Notes: a model not told the origin generated them from the letters alone. A stretch of 64,000 nt of DNA from Sodalis sp. dw_96 (GCF_018449575.1 NZ_JAAVUT010000006.1:186001-250000); one strand, 5' to 3'; shown: positions 36,513 to 46,141, counted from the stretch's first letter. Program-made: numbers and translations.

Positions 36513-36688
36513 AAGGGCCTGGCTTAAGTACTGCCTGATACGGTGCCTGCCGGGACGTTGAAGTGTCGATACAAATTCACGGGGCTCGTTGCTGGAAATA
36601 GCCTGTGAGTTAACGCCGGCGACGTGAAATTCATCACCCGTGTTACGGCCCCCGGTGCCGGGAGCCTTTGTCGCCGAGGGCGGAGCGG

Positions 36689-37246
36689 TTATTTTATCGT
36701 AATGGTATTAAGAATGGTTTGGGCGTCGCTTTGCGCTTTTTGCTGATTGCCGGCGGGCAGCGTCACTTGCATGGTCAGCAGATGATCGTCGACCTTACCG
36801 AAAACCACCGAAGAATATGCCGGCTTGCCGCCGCTGGAAACGATACTGTCCAACTGTTGTAACGGCGCTCCATTAACGGTAATGGCTTTGTTGGTCACCA
36901 CCTGCAGGTCCGGGTCGCGGGCGCGCTGCTGCTCTTCCATACGCTGAGCCAATACCTCGAGGCTTTCGGGGGTATTGTCGCCAAGGATCACGATAACCGC
37001 TTTATGGCCGGATTCATCGGCGTAAACATGCATATTGTTGGCCTGAGTGCCCACTTTACCGCTTTGATCGGTAATATCAGACGGTAAGGCAAAGGCTAGC
37101 TTGCCTCCCAGCAGGTTCACCTTGTTGGTGGTCTGGGTCTGGGCGGCGCTACTGCCGACGGTGGTGTTTTGATCGTTTTTATTGTCACAAGCCGCCAGAC
37201 CAATAACCAGCATGCCGATACCCACATACTTCGCTACATTCCGCAT
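36689..37246 (-). CDS. dcrB: DcrB lipoprotein
   Basis: A 185-residue lipoprotein, equal to E. coli DcrB, needed for phage C1/C6 adsorption and linked to envelope homeostasis. Signal peptide [20 protein letters not shown] with lipobox LAAC (Cys20) and Asp at +2, which suggests inner-membrane retention. The mature part has [15 protein letters not shown] and the final [15 protein letters not shown]. The start is ATG 37246, behind GAGGAAATAT. The gene's upstream region carries a shortened palindromic element at 37307-37374. Confidence 0.95.
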   Translation of the reverse strand: MRNVAKYVGIGMLVIGLAACDNKNDQNTTVGSSAAQTQTTNKVNLLGGKLAFALPSDITDQSGKVGTQANNMHVYADESGHKAVIVILGDNTPESLEVLAQRMEEQQRARDPDLQVVTNKAITVNGAPLQQLDSIVSSGGKPAYSSVVFGKVDDHLLTMQVTLPAGNQQKAQSDAQTILNTITIK

Positions 37247-37306
37247 ATATTTCCTCGATGACTCCATTTTCTTAGCCGGTACGTCGGCATTTAATCTGAT
37301 CGCCGA

Positions 37307-37374
37307 TATACCCGTCATACTTCAAGTTGCAGGCGCGTTGCCGTCTTACTGCAAATCGAATTATTTAGGGTATA
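37307..37374. repeat. 68-bp shortened copy of the palindromic element
   Basis: It begins TATACCCGTCATACTTCAAG and ends ATTTAGGGTATA, the same ends as the 127-bp copy at 5528-5654 read in reverse. About 59 bp of the centre is missing. It lies between the dcrB start and the GNAT gene end. Confidence 0.75.
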
Positions 37375-37393
37375 AAAAGTCGTTAACATAACG

Positions 37394-37828
37394 TTAAAGG
37401 CTTTTTGCCAGCCATATCAAATTTTCCTCTTCATCATCCTGCGCGTCCACGCGCGTCAGCCGATAATGATTTGTTATAAGAAACAATAGCATCCCTTGAA
37501 AGCGGTTGCGTGTTTTCACGATAATATTACTATATCCCCTCACCCCGGCCCACTCTTCCTGTGCCGTCCATAGCGCGCTGGCAAAACCCCGGCGGCGATA
37601 CTGGGGTAATACGCCCCCCAGCCAGCCGCGAAACTGCATGGAATCCAGCGCATAACCGGTGACAAAACCCGCGGGACGTCCGGCCGCTTCAGCCATCAGC
37701 AAATGGTGCGGCTTATTTTGCAGCCGCATTTCGATTTCCAGCAGGCTGTGCCGGGTATCGAACTCGGGTAACTGAGCATAGAGCAGATGAATCTCTTTCG
37801 CGCTGGCGGGGCGCAATAAGACAGTCAT
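37394..37828 (-). CDS. GNAT-family N-acetyltransferase
   Basis: A 144-residue GNAT protein. The acetyl-CoA-binding motif A is GGVLPQYRRRGFASALWTAQEEWA (Q/R-x-x-G-x-A), followed by YSNIIVKTRNRFQGMLLFLITNHYRL. GGGAGATTGCC precedes the ATG. It sits between yhhQ and dcrB, a place with no such gene in E. coli K-12, so it is accessory. The substrate is not predictable. Confidence 0.82.
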   Translation of the reverse strand: MTVLLRPASAKEIHLLYAQLPEFDTRHSLLEIEMRLQNKPHHLLMAEAAGRPAGFVTGYALDSMQFRGWLGGVLPQYRRRGFASALWTAQEEWAGVRGYSNIIVKTRNRFQGMLLFLITNHYRLTRVDAQDDEEENLIWLAKSL

Positions 37829-37875
37829 GGCAATCTCCCGAAAACGAATACGCCAAGAATAGCTTACTCCGGACG

Positions 37876-38541
37876 TTAACTCAGTTGGAGAAATCCGGTT
37901 TCCGGCTGTTGTCCCAATTTTTTAAGCAATATATTGAGCAACACCCCGTACATCGGCAAAAAGAAAAGCAAACTTATCAGTAGTTTGAAAGTATAGTCTA
38001 CAGACGCTATTTCCACCCAATGGGTTGCCATAAATGGGTCGGAGCTTTGATAAAAAGCGATAAAAAAGAACGCCAGCGTGTCGCTAAGATTGCCGAACAC
38101 CGTGGACACCGCCGGCGCCACCCACCAGCGGCGGCCTTGACGCAGGCGGTTAAATACATGGACATCAAGGATTTGGCCCAGGGCGTAAGCCATAAAACTG
38201 GCACAGGCGATGCGCGCCACAAACAGGTTAAATTCGCCAAGGGCGCCAAACCCCTGACATTGTCCCTGAAAGAACAGCGACGAGACGCCATAGGATACAA
38301 ATAATGCCGGAACCATGACCGCCAATATTATGCGGCGGGCCAGCGGCGCGCCAAAAATCCGCACCGTCAGGTCGGTGGCCAGAAAGATAAACGGAAAGGT
38401 AAAGGCGCCCCAGGTGGTATGCAAACCGAAGAGAGTCACCGGCAATTGCACCAGGTAGTTACTCGAAGTAATGATAATGATATGAAATAAGGCAAGCCAG
38501 AACAGCGCAAGCAGGCGCTGGCGGCGGGTAAAATCAAACAT
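37876..38541 (-). CDS. yhhQ: Queuosine-precursor transporter YhhQ
   Basis: A 221-residue integral membrane protein with six segments (E. coli 221). It imports preQ0/preQ1 for tRNA queuosine synthesis. Family blocks are FTFPFIFLATDLTVRIFGAPLARRII and [39 protein letters not shown] precedes the ATG. Its upstream side faces a 108-bp tandem repeat array, and a gap of 244 bp separates the yhhQ start from the first repeat unit. Confidence 0.95.
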   Translation of the reverse strand: MFDFTRRQRLLALFWLALFHIIIITSSNYLVQLPVTLFGLHTTWGAFTFPFIFLATDLTVRIFGAPLARRIILAVMVPALFVSYGVSSLFFQGQCQGFGALGEFNLFVARIACASFMAYALGQILDVHVFNRLRQGRRWWVAPAVSTVFGNLSDTLAFFFIAFYQSSDPFMATHWVEIASVDYTFKLLISLLFFLPMYGVLLNILLKKLGQQPETGFLQLS

Positions 38542-38785
38542 AGTGTGGCCTTTTTTAGCTATGGGGTGAGGGAACCCAGAACAACGAACGCGCCTTTTTT
38601 GTTACGCGGCGCGCATCCTATCCGGTTATGCTGCTGAAACAACCGCAGAGTTTATCATCAGTCCTGGGGAAACTTGCAGCGAAAATTTGACGGGGTACAC
38701 TATTTCATCCGCCGGGGAATCACCGTTCGCTCTGGCTATGATGGCCCGCCAGCAGTAAGACCGGGACCTGAAGCTTGCACAAGAC

Positions 38786-39250
38786 GTGTTAAAGGGAGAG
38801 CGTGACGATGGGGTCGAAGCGGGCGTGGTTTTTCCGCCCGCCCTAGCGCCCCATGGCACGGTAGGCCCGCGATCACCAAGACTTGAACCGTGCGTGTTAA
38901 AGGGAGAGCGTGACGATGGGGTCGAAGCGGGCGTGGTTTTTCCGCCCGCCCGAGCGCCCCATGGCACGGTAGGCCCGCGATCACCAAGACTTGAACCGTG
39001 CGTGTTAAAGGGAGAGCGTGCCGATGGGGTCGATGCGGGCGTGGTTTTTCCGCCCGCCGGAGTAGCCCCATGGCACGGTAGGCCCGCGATCACCAAGACT
39101 TGAACCGTGCGTGTTAAAGGGAGAGCGTGCCGATGGGGTCGAAGCGGGCGTGGTTTTTCCGCCCGCCGGAGTGCCCCATGGCACGGTAGGCCCGCTATCA
39201 CCTATGCTTGAACCGAGCCTGCTAAAGGGGGGGGACCGTGCCGATCGGGC
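38786..39250. repeat. Tandem array of 108-bp units between yhhQ and tusA
   Basis: Units start at 38786, 38894, 39002, 39111 and 39219 (spacing 108, 108, 109, 108), each opening GTGTTAAAGGGAGAGCGTG; the fifth is degenerate and partial. Units 1-4 are nearly identical. Each contains a strong hairpin GCGGGCG-(9 nt)-CGCCCGC (for example 38819-38841) and the block CCCCATGGCACGGTAGGCCCGC. 108 is a multiple of three, so long open frames with 36-residue periodicity appear on the minus strand, but they lack RBS and are probably not genes. Lies where zntA is in E. coli, or next to it. Confidence 0.9.
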
Positions 39251-39307
39251 GGGAACGTCCCGGTAATTCGTTCATTTTAATCAGAAACCGTATGCGGAAA
39301 AATCTTT

Positions 39308-39550
39308 ATGTCTGATCCTTTTGCCCAAGCCGATCGCACCCTCGATGCCCAAGGGCTGCGATGCCCCGAACCTGTCATGCTGGTGCGTAAAACCGTACGC
39401 GGCATGGAGACCGGTCAAACCCTGCTGATCATTGCCGACGATCCGGCCACCACCCGCGACATCCCCGGTTTTTGCCGATATATGGAACATACCCTGGTGG
39501 CGCAGATGATCGATCGCCCGCCCTATCGTTACCTGCTGCGCAAAGGGTAA
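39308..39550 (+). CDS. tusA: Sulfurtransferase TusA
   Basis: An 80-residue cytoplasmic sulfur carrier (E. coli 81). It takes persulfide sulfur from IscS and hands it to TusBCD for tRNA 2-thiouridine. The catalytic Cys19 lies in [10 protein letters not shown], followed by MVRKTVRGM-type sequence and [20 protein letters not shown]. It is convergent with yhhN and 2 bp from its stop. In E. coli, zntA lies between tusA and yhhN; here it is absent. Confidence 0.96.
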   Translation: MSDPFAQADRTLDAQGLRCPEPVMLVRKTVRGMETGQTLLIIADDPATTRDIPGFCRYMEHTLVAQMIDRPPYRYLLRKG

Positions 39551-39552
39551 AA

Positions 39553-40179
39553 TCAGACATACAACGAACGCACGATTAAGAAGTGGCCGGCAAAATAACC
39601 GGCTGCAATGACCGCCCTGGCCGCCCCGAACGGATAACGGAAATGGCTGACAAGCCATACCACGGTTGCCAGCAGAAGCAGCGTGGTGCCGGCCAGCAGG
39701 GAAAAGCCATGATCGTCTCCACGGGCGAAATACTGCTCTCCCGCCACCCAAACCATCAGTAAAGTCATGCCGATATAGGTGCAGACCGGCCAGCGCAGCT
39801 CTTCCAGACGCGACCATATCACCGCGATCAACACCGCCCCAACGATAAGCAATGCCGCCGGCAACGGCCAAAAAACGGTAAAGGTCATCTGGCTGGCGAA
39901 ACCGACGGTATAGAGCAGGTGCGACAAGAAGTAAGCGCCGATGACATACATCATCCGTTCTCTCGGCAAGAGCAGCAAAGTATCGGCCACCATGGTCGCT
40001 ATTAAACCAAGAATAATCAGATAACCGGTGGCGGTGATCACCGGCGCTTGGCAAGCCAAGGCCAACAGCAGCAACAGGGTGACCGGCCTGAATAACCAGC
40101 GCTGCCAAACCGGGCCGCGATAGGCGGCGTCCACAAAAAGCCAGCCCGACAGCACAACCGCGATAAATGACCAGAGCAT
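39553..40179 (-). CDS. yhhN: Lysoplasmalogenase-family protein YhhN
   Basis: A 208-residue protein of the TMEM86/YhhN family, with about seven or eight hydrophobic segments (E. coli 208). Family blocks are [49 protein letters not shown] and [17 protein letters not shown]. The animal members hydrolyse the vinyl ether of lysoplasmalogen; the bacterial role is unclear. It is convergent with tusA and divergent from the DUF1820 gene. Confidence 0.92.
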   Translation of the reverse strand: MLWSFIAVVLSGWLFVDAAYRGPVWQRWLFRPVTLLLLLALACQAPVITATGYLIILGLIATMVADTLLLLPRERMMYVIGAYFLSHLLYTVGFASQMTFTVFWPLPAALLIVGAVLIAVIWSRLEELRWPVCTYIGMTLLMVWVAGEQYFARGDDHGFSLLAGTTLLLLATVVWLVSHFRYPFGAARAVIAAGYFAGHFLIVRSLYV

Positions 40180-40427
40180 TTTTTATCCTTATTTATTTGT
40201 AGTGCTAATAATCCAGGAAATAACTTTTCGAACAATAATTTCTCTATCAATAACTACCGGAACAGCTGGAATTACGGTGCCGATCGTCGCACCAGGGTAG
40301 GGATCGGTATATGTTTAAACAAGATTAAGCAAGGAAGATGCTTCGTGACGGCGCTTCATGCTATGTTAGCGCCAGATTTTTTATATGCAAAATGCATTAA
40401 CCCAGAATCAAGGGAGATAGCCGGGTT

Positions 40428-40748
40428 ATGAGCAGCGAACAACCCTTATATCGGATTCAATTTATCAATAATGGTAAAAACTATCAGCTTTTTGTACGTG
40501 AGCTGAGCCAGAGCGCCATGTTCGGTTTTATTGAAATCGGCGATTTTGTTTTCTATAGCCACAGCACCGTGCTGGTGGACCCGTCCGAGGAGAAGTTGAA
40601 AAACGAATTCGAAGGCGTCACCCGCAGCTACATCCCGCTCCATGCCGTGATTCGCATTGATGTGGTGACCGAAAAGGGCAGCGCGCGGATTTCCGAACTG
40701 GGTGATAATGTTACGGTATTGCCCTATTTCCCCGGCAAAAAACCCTAG
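40428..40748 (+). CDS. DUF1820 family protein
   Basis: A 106-residue soluble protein with the DUF1820 pattern: YRIQFINNGKNYQLFVREL, MFGFIEIGDFVF, VDPSEEKLKNEFEGVTRSYIPLHAVIRIDVV. The family is known from Pseudomonas and other gamma-proteobacteria; its function is unknown. E. coli has yhhM (DUF2500), a different protein, at this position, so this may be a lineage-specific replacement. It is divergent from yhhN, and a purine-rich AAGGGAGATAGCC precedes its ATG region. Confidence 0.85.
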   Translation: MSSEQPLYRIQFINNGKNYQLFVRELSQSAMFGFIEIGDFVFYSHSTVLVDPSEEKLKNEFEGVTRSYIPLHAVIRIDVVTEKGSARISELGDNVTVLPYFPGKKP

Positions 40749-40820
40749 GGTATAAAACGCCTGGCGCTAAAATCCCTGAATGCAAACAGAGTTGCACTCA
40801 AGAAGCTCTGAGTGTAGTCC

Positions 40821-41087
40821 TTAGCGCTGCCGCAATTTTTTTTGCCAGGCCAGCATCTCGAATATACCGAAGAAAAACATCCTGATTTGAAAGACGAGCG
40901 TGAATTTAGGCTCGTTTTTCGTCAGCGAGATTTTGAGCAGCAACAATTGCAACACGTGCATCAGCACCATGAAAATCAGGGCGACGTCAAAGAAATATTT
41001 TAACGGCCTGGGGAAGGGTTGAATCACATTCAAAATCAAAAAGCACCAGACCAGCACCATCAGTAAACGGCCGAGATTAATCCACAT
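40821..41087 (-). CDS. yhhL: DUF1145 family membrane protein YhhL
   Basis: An 88-residue protein (E. coli YhhL 89) with two hydrophobic segments: LGRLLMVLVWCFLILNVIQPFPRPL and VALIFMVLMHVLQLLLLK. The C-terminus FGIFEMLAWQKKL matches the family. The start is ATG 41087, which overlaps the last 11 bp of rsmD, so the two are translationally coupled as in E. coli. Function unknown. Confidence 0.92.
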   Translation of the reverse strand: MWINLGRLLMVLVWCFLILNVIQPFPRPLKYFFDVALIFMVLMHVLQLLLLKISLTKNEPKFTLVFQIRMFFFGIFEMLAWQKKLRQR

Positions 41088-41682
41088 CGTTTTGCTCCTG
41101 TGGTATGCCTTGACGGACAAATAGCCGGTATGCCACCTGGCCGGCGGCTTTTTCACGATGCAGGAGCCAGTTGGCGGGGGTAGCCGGCGGACCGTTCTCC
41201 GTCTCGGTTTCGATATAAATCCAGGCGTCCGGCGACAACCAATGATGTTGCTCCAGTAATTGCACCGTCCGATCGATAAGCCCCTGGCGAAATGGCGGGT
41301 CGAGGAAAACCACATCATAGGGTTCACCCGGCCGCGCCAGCCAGCGCAGGCTGTCGGTTACCACCACCTGTCCGTTGTCGGCCCGCAGCAGCCGCAAATT
41401 TTTATCCAGCTGCGCCGCCACGTCCCGATCCTGTTCCAGCAGCGTGGCGGCGGCGGCGTGGCGGGATAAAGCCTCCAGACCCAATGCGCCGCTGCCGGCG
41501 AAACAATCCAGGCAACGGGCGTCTTGAACCTTCGGCGCCAGCCAATTAAACAAGGTCTCCCGAACCCGGTCGGTGGTGGGACGCAGGCCGGGGCTATCGG
41601 GCACCGGCAATTTACGTCCGCGCCATTGACCGCCGATCAGGCGTATTTGCCCGGCGGGACGGGAGGGGAGATTTTTCGCCAT
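41077..41682 (-). CDS. rsmD: 16S rRNA (guanine-966-N2)-methyltransferase
   Basis: RsmD methylates G966 of 16S rRNA in the assembled small subunit. About 201 residues from ATG 41682. Blocks are QIRLIGGQWRGRKLPVPDSPGLRPTTDRVRETLFNWL, SAM-binding LDCFAGSGALGLEALSR, catalytic DPPF in VVFLDPPFRQGL and REKAAGQVAYRLF. A TTG seven codons upstream is a possible earlier start. It is divergent from ftsY, the classic rsmD/ftsY arrangement. Confidence 0.95.
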   Translation of the reverse strand: MAKNLPSRPAGQIRLIGGQWRGRKLPVPDSPGLRPTTDRVRETLFNWLAPKVQDARCLDCFAGSGALGLEALSRHAAAATLLEQDRDVAAQLDKNLRLLRADNGQVVVTDSLRWLARPGEPYDVVFLDPPFRQGLIDRTVQLLEQHHWLSPDAWIYIETETENGPPATPANWLLHREKAAGQVAYRLFVRQGIPQEQNDVD

Positions 41683-41907
41683 ATGCGCCTTGTGATTACT
41701 CAAACGGTTAAAAGACCGTATCGGGGCCGATGGCCGGTTATTCTACCGGGCCGATGGCCCGGGGGGAATGTTAATTCGTCACAGTTCGCCAATGGAGGTG
41801 AAATCCACGCCTTACATGTTGAGGCGCGGCGAAAAGTGATAAACTATCAGGTTTATCAGTCACGTTATTCATCCGCCATGATTATCAGGCGAGGAGTGTA
41901 GTCGCAA

Positions 41908-43431
41908 ATGGCAAAAGATAAAAAGCGCGGTTTCCTGTCCTGGTTAGGCATTAAGCGCCCGGATGACCAACAGGAAAACAACCGGCAGACGCCAGGGGAA
42001 GCTGATGCCCGGGACGTTGAACAAAAGGCGGCTCCCGTTGCGAAGCAGGCTACGCCCGCCGCCGATGAATCCGATGCCGTGCGCACCGCCCGGGATATTG
42101 TCGACGTCACGGAGCGGGTGGCGCAGGAGCAGGGCACCCTCCCGACGGCGACCAATGAATCCGACGCCGTGCGCGCCGCCCGGGATATTGTCGACGTCAC
42201 GGAGCGGGTGGCACAGGAGCAGGGCGCCGATACCAACCGCGCAGCCGGACCGGCGCCGGGGTCAGATTTACCTCTATCGCCCCTCCCCGTGCCGAAAGAT
42301 GCCCGCGGCCCGGATCATGTCCCGGCCCCGAAAGAGGATAGTCCCCGCCATCGCGATGAGGCCGGACTGACTCTGGCGGAGGATGTGCGTCCCGAGCAGG
42401 GGGATCTCCTGCCGGAAGCGGCGGAACCGGTTCCGGCGGGCCCGTGGGAAACGGATCCTTTAGGCGCGGTGACGGCTGAACCGCTGGCCACCGAGCAGGC
42501 GCGCCCGAGCCGCGAAGGTTTTTTCTCCCGGCTCAAACGCGGCCTGCTTAAAACCAAACAAAATCTCGGATCCGGATTTATCGGATTGTTTCGCGGTAAA
42601 AAAATAGACGATGATTTGTTTGAAGAGCTTGAAGAACAGTTACTGATTGCCGACGTGGGTGTGGAAACCACTCGTAAGATCATCGCCAGCCTGGTTGAAC
42701 ATGCCGACCGCAGCCATCTCAAGGACGCGGACGCGCTGTATGGCAAGCTCAAGGAAGAGATGGCCGCTATACTGTCCAAGGTCAGCCAGCCTTTGCAGGT
42801 GGGCGGCAAAACGCCGTTCGTCATTCTGATGGTGGGGGTCAACGGCGTGGGCAAAACCACCACCATCGGCAAATTGGCGCGCCAGTACCAGGCGGAAGGC
42901 AAAACCGTGATGCTGGCGGCAGGCGACACCTTTCGGGCGGCGGCGGTGGAACAGCTGCAAATTTGGGGGCAGCGCAATCGCATTCCGGTGGTGGCGCAGC
43001 ATACCGGCGCCGATTCCGCGTCGGTGATTTTCGATGCCATTCAGGCGGCCAAAGCCCGCGGCGTCGATGTCCTGATTGCCGATACCGCCGGTCGATTACA
43101 GAACAAAAGCCATTTGATGGATGAGCTGAAAAAGATTGTGCGCGTCATGAAAAAGCTGGACGCGGACGCCCCTCACGAGGTTATGCTGACCCTTGACGCC
43201 AGCACCGGCCAGAACGCCGTCAGCCAGGCGAGACTGTTCAATGAAACGGTGCCGTTGACCGGAATTACGCTGACGAAACTGGACGGTACCGCCAAGGGCG
43301 GGGTGATCTTTGCCGTGGCCGATAGGTTCGGCATTCCGATTCGTTATATCGGTGTCGGAGAAGGCATCGAAGATTTGCGGCCCTTTAACGCCGATGATTT
43401 TATTGAGGCACTTTTTGCCCGAGAGGATTAA
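41908..43431 (+). CDS. ftsY: Signal recognition particle receptor FtsY
   Basis: A 507-residue SRP GTPase (E. coli 497). The N-terminal acidic A domain runs to about residue 200 and starts MAKDKKRGFLSWLGI, which targets the membrane. The N and G domains follow: FFSRLKRGLLKTKQNLGSGF, P-loop GVNGVGKT at 310-317, DTFRAAAVEQL, DTAGRLQNKSHLMDELKKI, TKLDGTAKGG. The A domain contains a 30-residue tandem duplication (ESDAVR.ARDIVDVTERVAQEQG at about residues 54-76 and 84-106; 90-bp period). It heads ftsYEX. Confidence 0.96.
   Translation: MAKDKKRGFLSWLGIKRPDDQQENNRQTPGEADARDVEQKAAPVAKQATPAADESDAVRTARDIVDVTERVAQEQGTLPTATNESDAVRAARDIVDVTERVAQEQGADTNRAAGPAPGSDLPLSPLPVPKDARGPDHVPAPKEDSPRHRDEAGLTLAEDVRPEQGDLLPEAAEPVPAGPWETDPLGAVTAEPLATEQARPSREGFFSRLKRGLLKTKQNLGSGFIGLFRGKKIDDDLFEELEEQLLIADVGVETTRKIIASLVEHADRSHLKDADALYGKLKEEMAAILSKVSQPLQVGGKTPFVILMVGVNGVGKTTTIGKLARQYQAEGKTVMLAAGDTFRAAAVEQLQIWGQRNRIPVVAQHTGADSASVIFDAIQAAKARGVDVLIADTAGRLQNKSHLMDELKKIVRVMKKLDADAPHEVMLTLDASTGQNAVSQARLFNETVPLTGITLTKLDGTAKGGVIFAVADRFGIPIRYIGVGEGIEDLRPFNADDFIEALFARED
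42067..42226 (+). repeat. 90-bp tandem duplication inside ftsY A domain
   Basis: GAATCCGATGCCGTGCGC at 42067 recurs at 42157 (GAATCCGACGCCGTGCGC) and the next 50 bp are nearly identical, ending in GTGGCGCAGGAGCAGGGC or GTGGCACAGGAGCAGGGC. The frame is kept, so one 30-residue acidic segment has been added. Confidence 0.9.
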
Positions 43432-43436
43432 CTAGG

Positions 43437-44105
43437 ATGATTCGCTTTGAACACGTCAGCAAAGCCTATCTTGGCGGACGGCAGGCACTGCAAGGTGTCG
43501 ATTTCCACCTCCGTCCGGCCGAGATGGCCTTCTTGACGGGCCATTCGGGAGCGGGTAAGAGTACCCTGCTCAAACTGATATGCGGTATTGAACGGCCCAG
43601 CGCGGGTCATATCTTCTTCGATGGTCACGATATCAGCCGCTTGAGAAACGGCGAGGTGCCTTTCTTGCGTCGCCAGATCGGCATGATCTTCCAGGATCAT
43701 CATTTGCTGGTGGATCGCACCATTTACGACAACGTGGCAATGCCGTTGATTATCTCAGGGGCGAGCACCGAGGATATCAGGCGCCGGGTGTCCGCGGCGC
43801 TGGATAAGGTCGGTCTGTTGGATAAAGCGCGTAACTATCCCATCCAATTGTCCGGCGGCGAGCAGCAGCGGGTCGGCATTGCCCGCGCCGTGGTGAACAA
43901 GCCCGCGGTTTTGCTGGCGGATGAGCCCACCGGCAACCTTGACGACGCGCTGTCGGAGGATATTTTGCGGCTGTTCGAAGAATTCAATCGGGTCGGCGTG
44001 ACGGTGCTGATGGCTACCCACGATCTGGCGCTGATAGCTCGGCGGCATTATCGTATCATGTCGCTGAATCAGGGAAGAATGAACGGGGGCGTTGATGGCG
44101 AATAG
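43437..44105 (+). CDS. ftsE: Cell-division ABC ATPase FtsE
   Basis: A 222-residue ATPase (E. coli 222) of the FtsEX complex, which couples septal peptidoglycan hydrolysis via EnvC to division. Walker [11 protein letters not shown]-loop FQDHHLL, signature [14 protein letters not shown], Walker B VLLADEP and the H-loop ATHD are all present. It starts 5 bp after ftsY and overlaps ftsX by 11 bp. Confidence 0.97.
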   Translation: MIRFEHVSKAYLGGRQALQGVDFHLRPAEMAFLTGHSGAGKSTLLKLICGIERPSAGHIFFDGHDISRLRNGEVPFLRRQIGMIFQDHHLLVDRTIYDNVAMPLIISGASTEDIRRRVSAALDKVGLLDKARNYPIQLSGGEQQRVGIARAVVNKPAVLLADEPTGNLDDALSEDILRLFEEFNRVGVTVLMATHDLALIARRHYRIMSLNQGRMNGGVDGE

Positions 44106-45075
44106 ACTTAACCGGCCGCAGACCGCGAGCGGCGCCAAAGCGGCCAAGAGCAAGGCTTTGCGGGGCGGCTGGCGTGAACAGTGGGCTTACGCCTGGAGTA
44201 ACGCCTTGGGCGATATGCGGCGCCAGCCATTAGCGACTCTTTTAACCATTACCGTTATTGCCATTTCGTTGACGTTGCCCAGCGTATGTTATCTGGTATG
44301 GAAAAACGTCAGCCAGGCGGCGGAACAGTGGTATCCGACGCCGCAGCTGACCGTTTATCTGGATAAAACCCTGGATGACGATGCGGCGCTCAAGGTATTG
44401 AATCGCTTGAAACAGGAAGCCGGCGTGGAGAAGGTCAACTATCTCTCGCGCGAGGAAGCGATGGGTGAATTCCGCAACTGGTCCGGCTTTGGCGGCGCGC
44501 TGGATATGCTGGAGCAAAATCCGCTGCCGGCGGTGGCCATCATCACGCCGAAGCTGGATTTCCAAAGCGCCGACACCCTCAAAACATTGCGCGATCGGGT
44601 CGCGGCGGTAGCGGGTGTGGATGAAGTGCGAATGGACGACAGCTGGTTCGCCCGTTTGGCGGCCTTAACCGGTTTAGTGGGCCAGGTTGCGGCCACTATC
44701 GGCCTGTTGATGATTGTTGCGGTATTCCTGGTGATCGGCAACAGTATCCGTCTGAGTATCTTCAGCCGACGCGATACCATTAATGTGATGAAGCTGCTGG
44801 GGGCCACCGACGGCTTTATCCTGCGGCCCTTTCTTAATGGCGGGGCCTTATTGGGGCTGGGTGGCGCCATTGTGTCGCTGATTTTGTCGGAAACCCTGGT
44901 GTGGCGGCTTGAATCGGTGGTGGAAAAAGTGGCCTCGGTGTTTGGCACTACGTTTACCCTGCATGGGCTTGATTGGTCAGAAATTCTACTGCTATTGTTG
45001 ATTTCCACCATGATCGGCTGGCTGGCGGCCTGGTTGGCGACGGTTCAACATTTACGTCGCTTTACACCCCAATGA
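44095..45075 (+). CDS. ftsX: Cell-division permease FtsX
   Basis: A 326-residue membrane partner of FtsE (E. coli 352), with four transmembrane segments and a periplasmic EnvC-binding loop between segments 1 and 2 ([13 protein letters not shown] to about [10 protein letters not shown]). The C-terminal permease block reads [28 protein letters not shown]. The cytoplasmic N-terminus is about 25 residues shorter than in E. coli. The start is ATG 44095, eleven bases inside ftsE; a TTG lies one codon before it. Confidence 0.95.
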   Translation: MANRLNRPQTASGAKAAKSKALRGGWREQWAYAWSNALGDMRRQPLATLLTITVIAISLTLPSVCYLVWKNVSQAAEQWYPTPQLTVYLDKTLDDDAALKVLNRLKQEAGVEKVNYLSREEAMGEFRNWSGFGGALDMLEQNPLPAVAIITPKLDFQSADTLKTLRDRVAAVAGVDEVRMDDSWFARLAALTGLVGQVAATIGLLMIVAVFLVIGNSIRLSIFSRRDTINVMKLLGATDGFILRPFLNGGALLGLGGAIVSLILSETLVWRLESVVEKVASVFGTTFTLHGLDWSEILLLLLISTMIGWLAAWLATVQHLRRFTPQ

Positions 45076-45254
45076 GGTTTTTTTGTTATACTCGGGTAAC
45101 GATATTACAACCGCACAAGCTGATCCACGTTGCTTTTTAACCTGAACTAATATGCTGCGAGTCGGTCTTAATATCGGCTGTTGATACAAAAGTATCCCGT
45201 AGAACAACGGTTGCTTGATGTGACAGCATCAGAGAATTTAGCGAGAGGACTTGA
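45076..45254 (+). promoter_or_regulatory. rpoH leader/promoter region
   Basis: A 179-bp spacer between ftsX and rpoH. In E. coli this region has several promoters (sigma-70, sigma-E, sigma-54) for rpoH. Here TTGATACAAAAGTAT and TGATG-TGACAG-CATCA (from about 45216) can be seen, but I cannot assign promoter boxes with confidence. The RBS GCGAGAGGAC lies before the rpoH ATG. Confidence 0.45.
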
Positions 45255-46112
45255 ATGATTAAAGATATGCAAGCTTTAGCCCTGGTTCCCCAAGGCAGTC
45301 TGGAAGCCTACATCCGGGCAGCCAATGCCTATCCTATGCTTACGGCGGAGGAAGAGCGGTCTTTGGCTGAACAACTGCATTATCAGGGCGATTTGGAGGC
45401 GGCCAAGCGGCTTATCCTGTCCCACCTGCGCTTTGTCGTCCATATCGCGCGTAATTATTCCGGTTATGGTCTGCCGCAGGCGGATTTAATCCAGGAAGGC
45501 AATATCGGCCTGATGAAGGCGGTGCGCCGTTTTAACCCTGAAGTCGGGGTCCGGCTGGTTTCTTTTGCCGTGCACTGGATTAAAGCGGAAATTCACGAAT
45601 ACGTCTTGCGCAACTGGCGCATCGTGAAGGTTGCCACCACCAAGGCCCAGCGCAAGCTGTTCTTCAATTTGCGCAAAACCAAACAGCGCCTGGGCTGGTT
45701 TAATCAGGCCGAAGTAGAGATGGTGGCGCAAGAGCTCGGCGTCACCAGTAAAGACGTGCGCGAAATGGAATCTCGTATGGCGGCCCAGGACATGACATTC
45801 GATCCGACCCCGGATGAAGACGCCCGCGAAGGCCAATCCATGGCCCCGATGCTCTATCTGCAGGATAAGTCTTCCGATTTCGCCGACGGCATTGAAGAAG
45901 ATAACTGGGATGATCATGCGGCGGACAAGCTCGGCCTGGCGTTGGAAGGCCTGGATGAACGCAGTCAGCATATTATCCGCGCCAGATGGCTGGATGACGA
46001 CAATAAGACCACGCTGCAGGAACTGGCCGATAAATACGGCGTGTCAGCAGAGCGCGTGCGCCAGCTTGAAAAAAACGCCATGAAAAAAATGCGGATGGCG
46101 ATAGAGTCGTAA
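45255..46112 (+). CDS. rpoH: RNA polymerase sigma-32 factor
   Basis: A 285-residue heat-shock sigma factor (E. coli 284). Region 2 has [50 protein letters not shown]. The RpoH box is [15 protein letters not shown], near residues 131-145. Region 4.2 has [27 protein letters not shown]. All functional regions are intact. In enterics, translation is controlled by an mRNA thermosensor in the first 200 nt of the coding region, and activity by DnaK/GroEL and FtsH. Confidence 0.98.
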   Translation: MIKDMQALALVPQGSLEAYIRAANAYPMLTAEEERSLAEQLHYQGDLEAAKRLILSHLRFVVHIARNYSGYGLPQADLIQEGNIGLMKAVRRFNPEVGVRLVSFAVHWIKAEIHEYVLRNWRIVKVATTKAQRKLFFNLRKTKQRLGWFNQAEVEMVAQELGVTSKDVREMESRMAAQDMTFDPTPDEDAREGQSMAPMLYLQDKSSDFADGIEEDNWDDHAADKLGLALEGLDERSQHIIRARWLDDDNKTTLQELADKYGVSAERVRQLEKNAMKKMRMAIES

Positions 46113-46141
46113 CAGCGTTTCTTCGCGCTCAGTTAAAGTTA

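Noticed and set aside
38626-39201. Long minus-strand frame of about 190 codons rich in Pro/Arg across the 108-bp repeats
   Set aside because: It exists because the 108-bp unit is a multiple of three; it has no RBS, its frame is broken by the 109-bp unit, and other frames over the same DNA are equally open.
38786-39250. CRISPR array
   Set aside because: The units are 108 bp and nearly identical throughout, with no unique spacers, and there are no cas genes.
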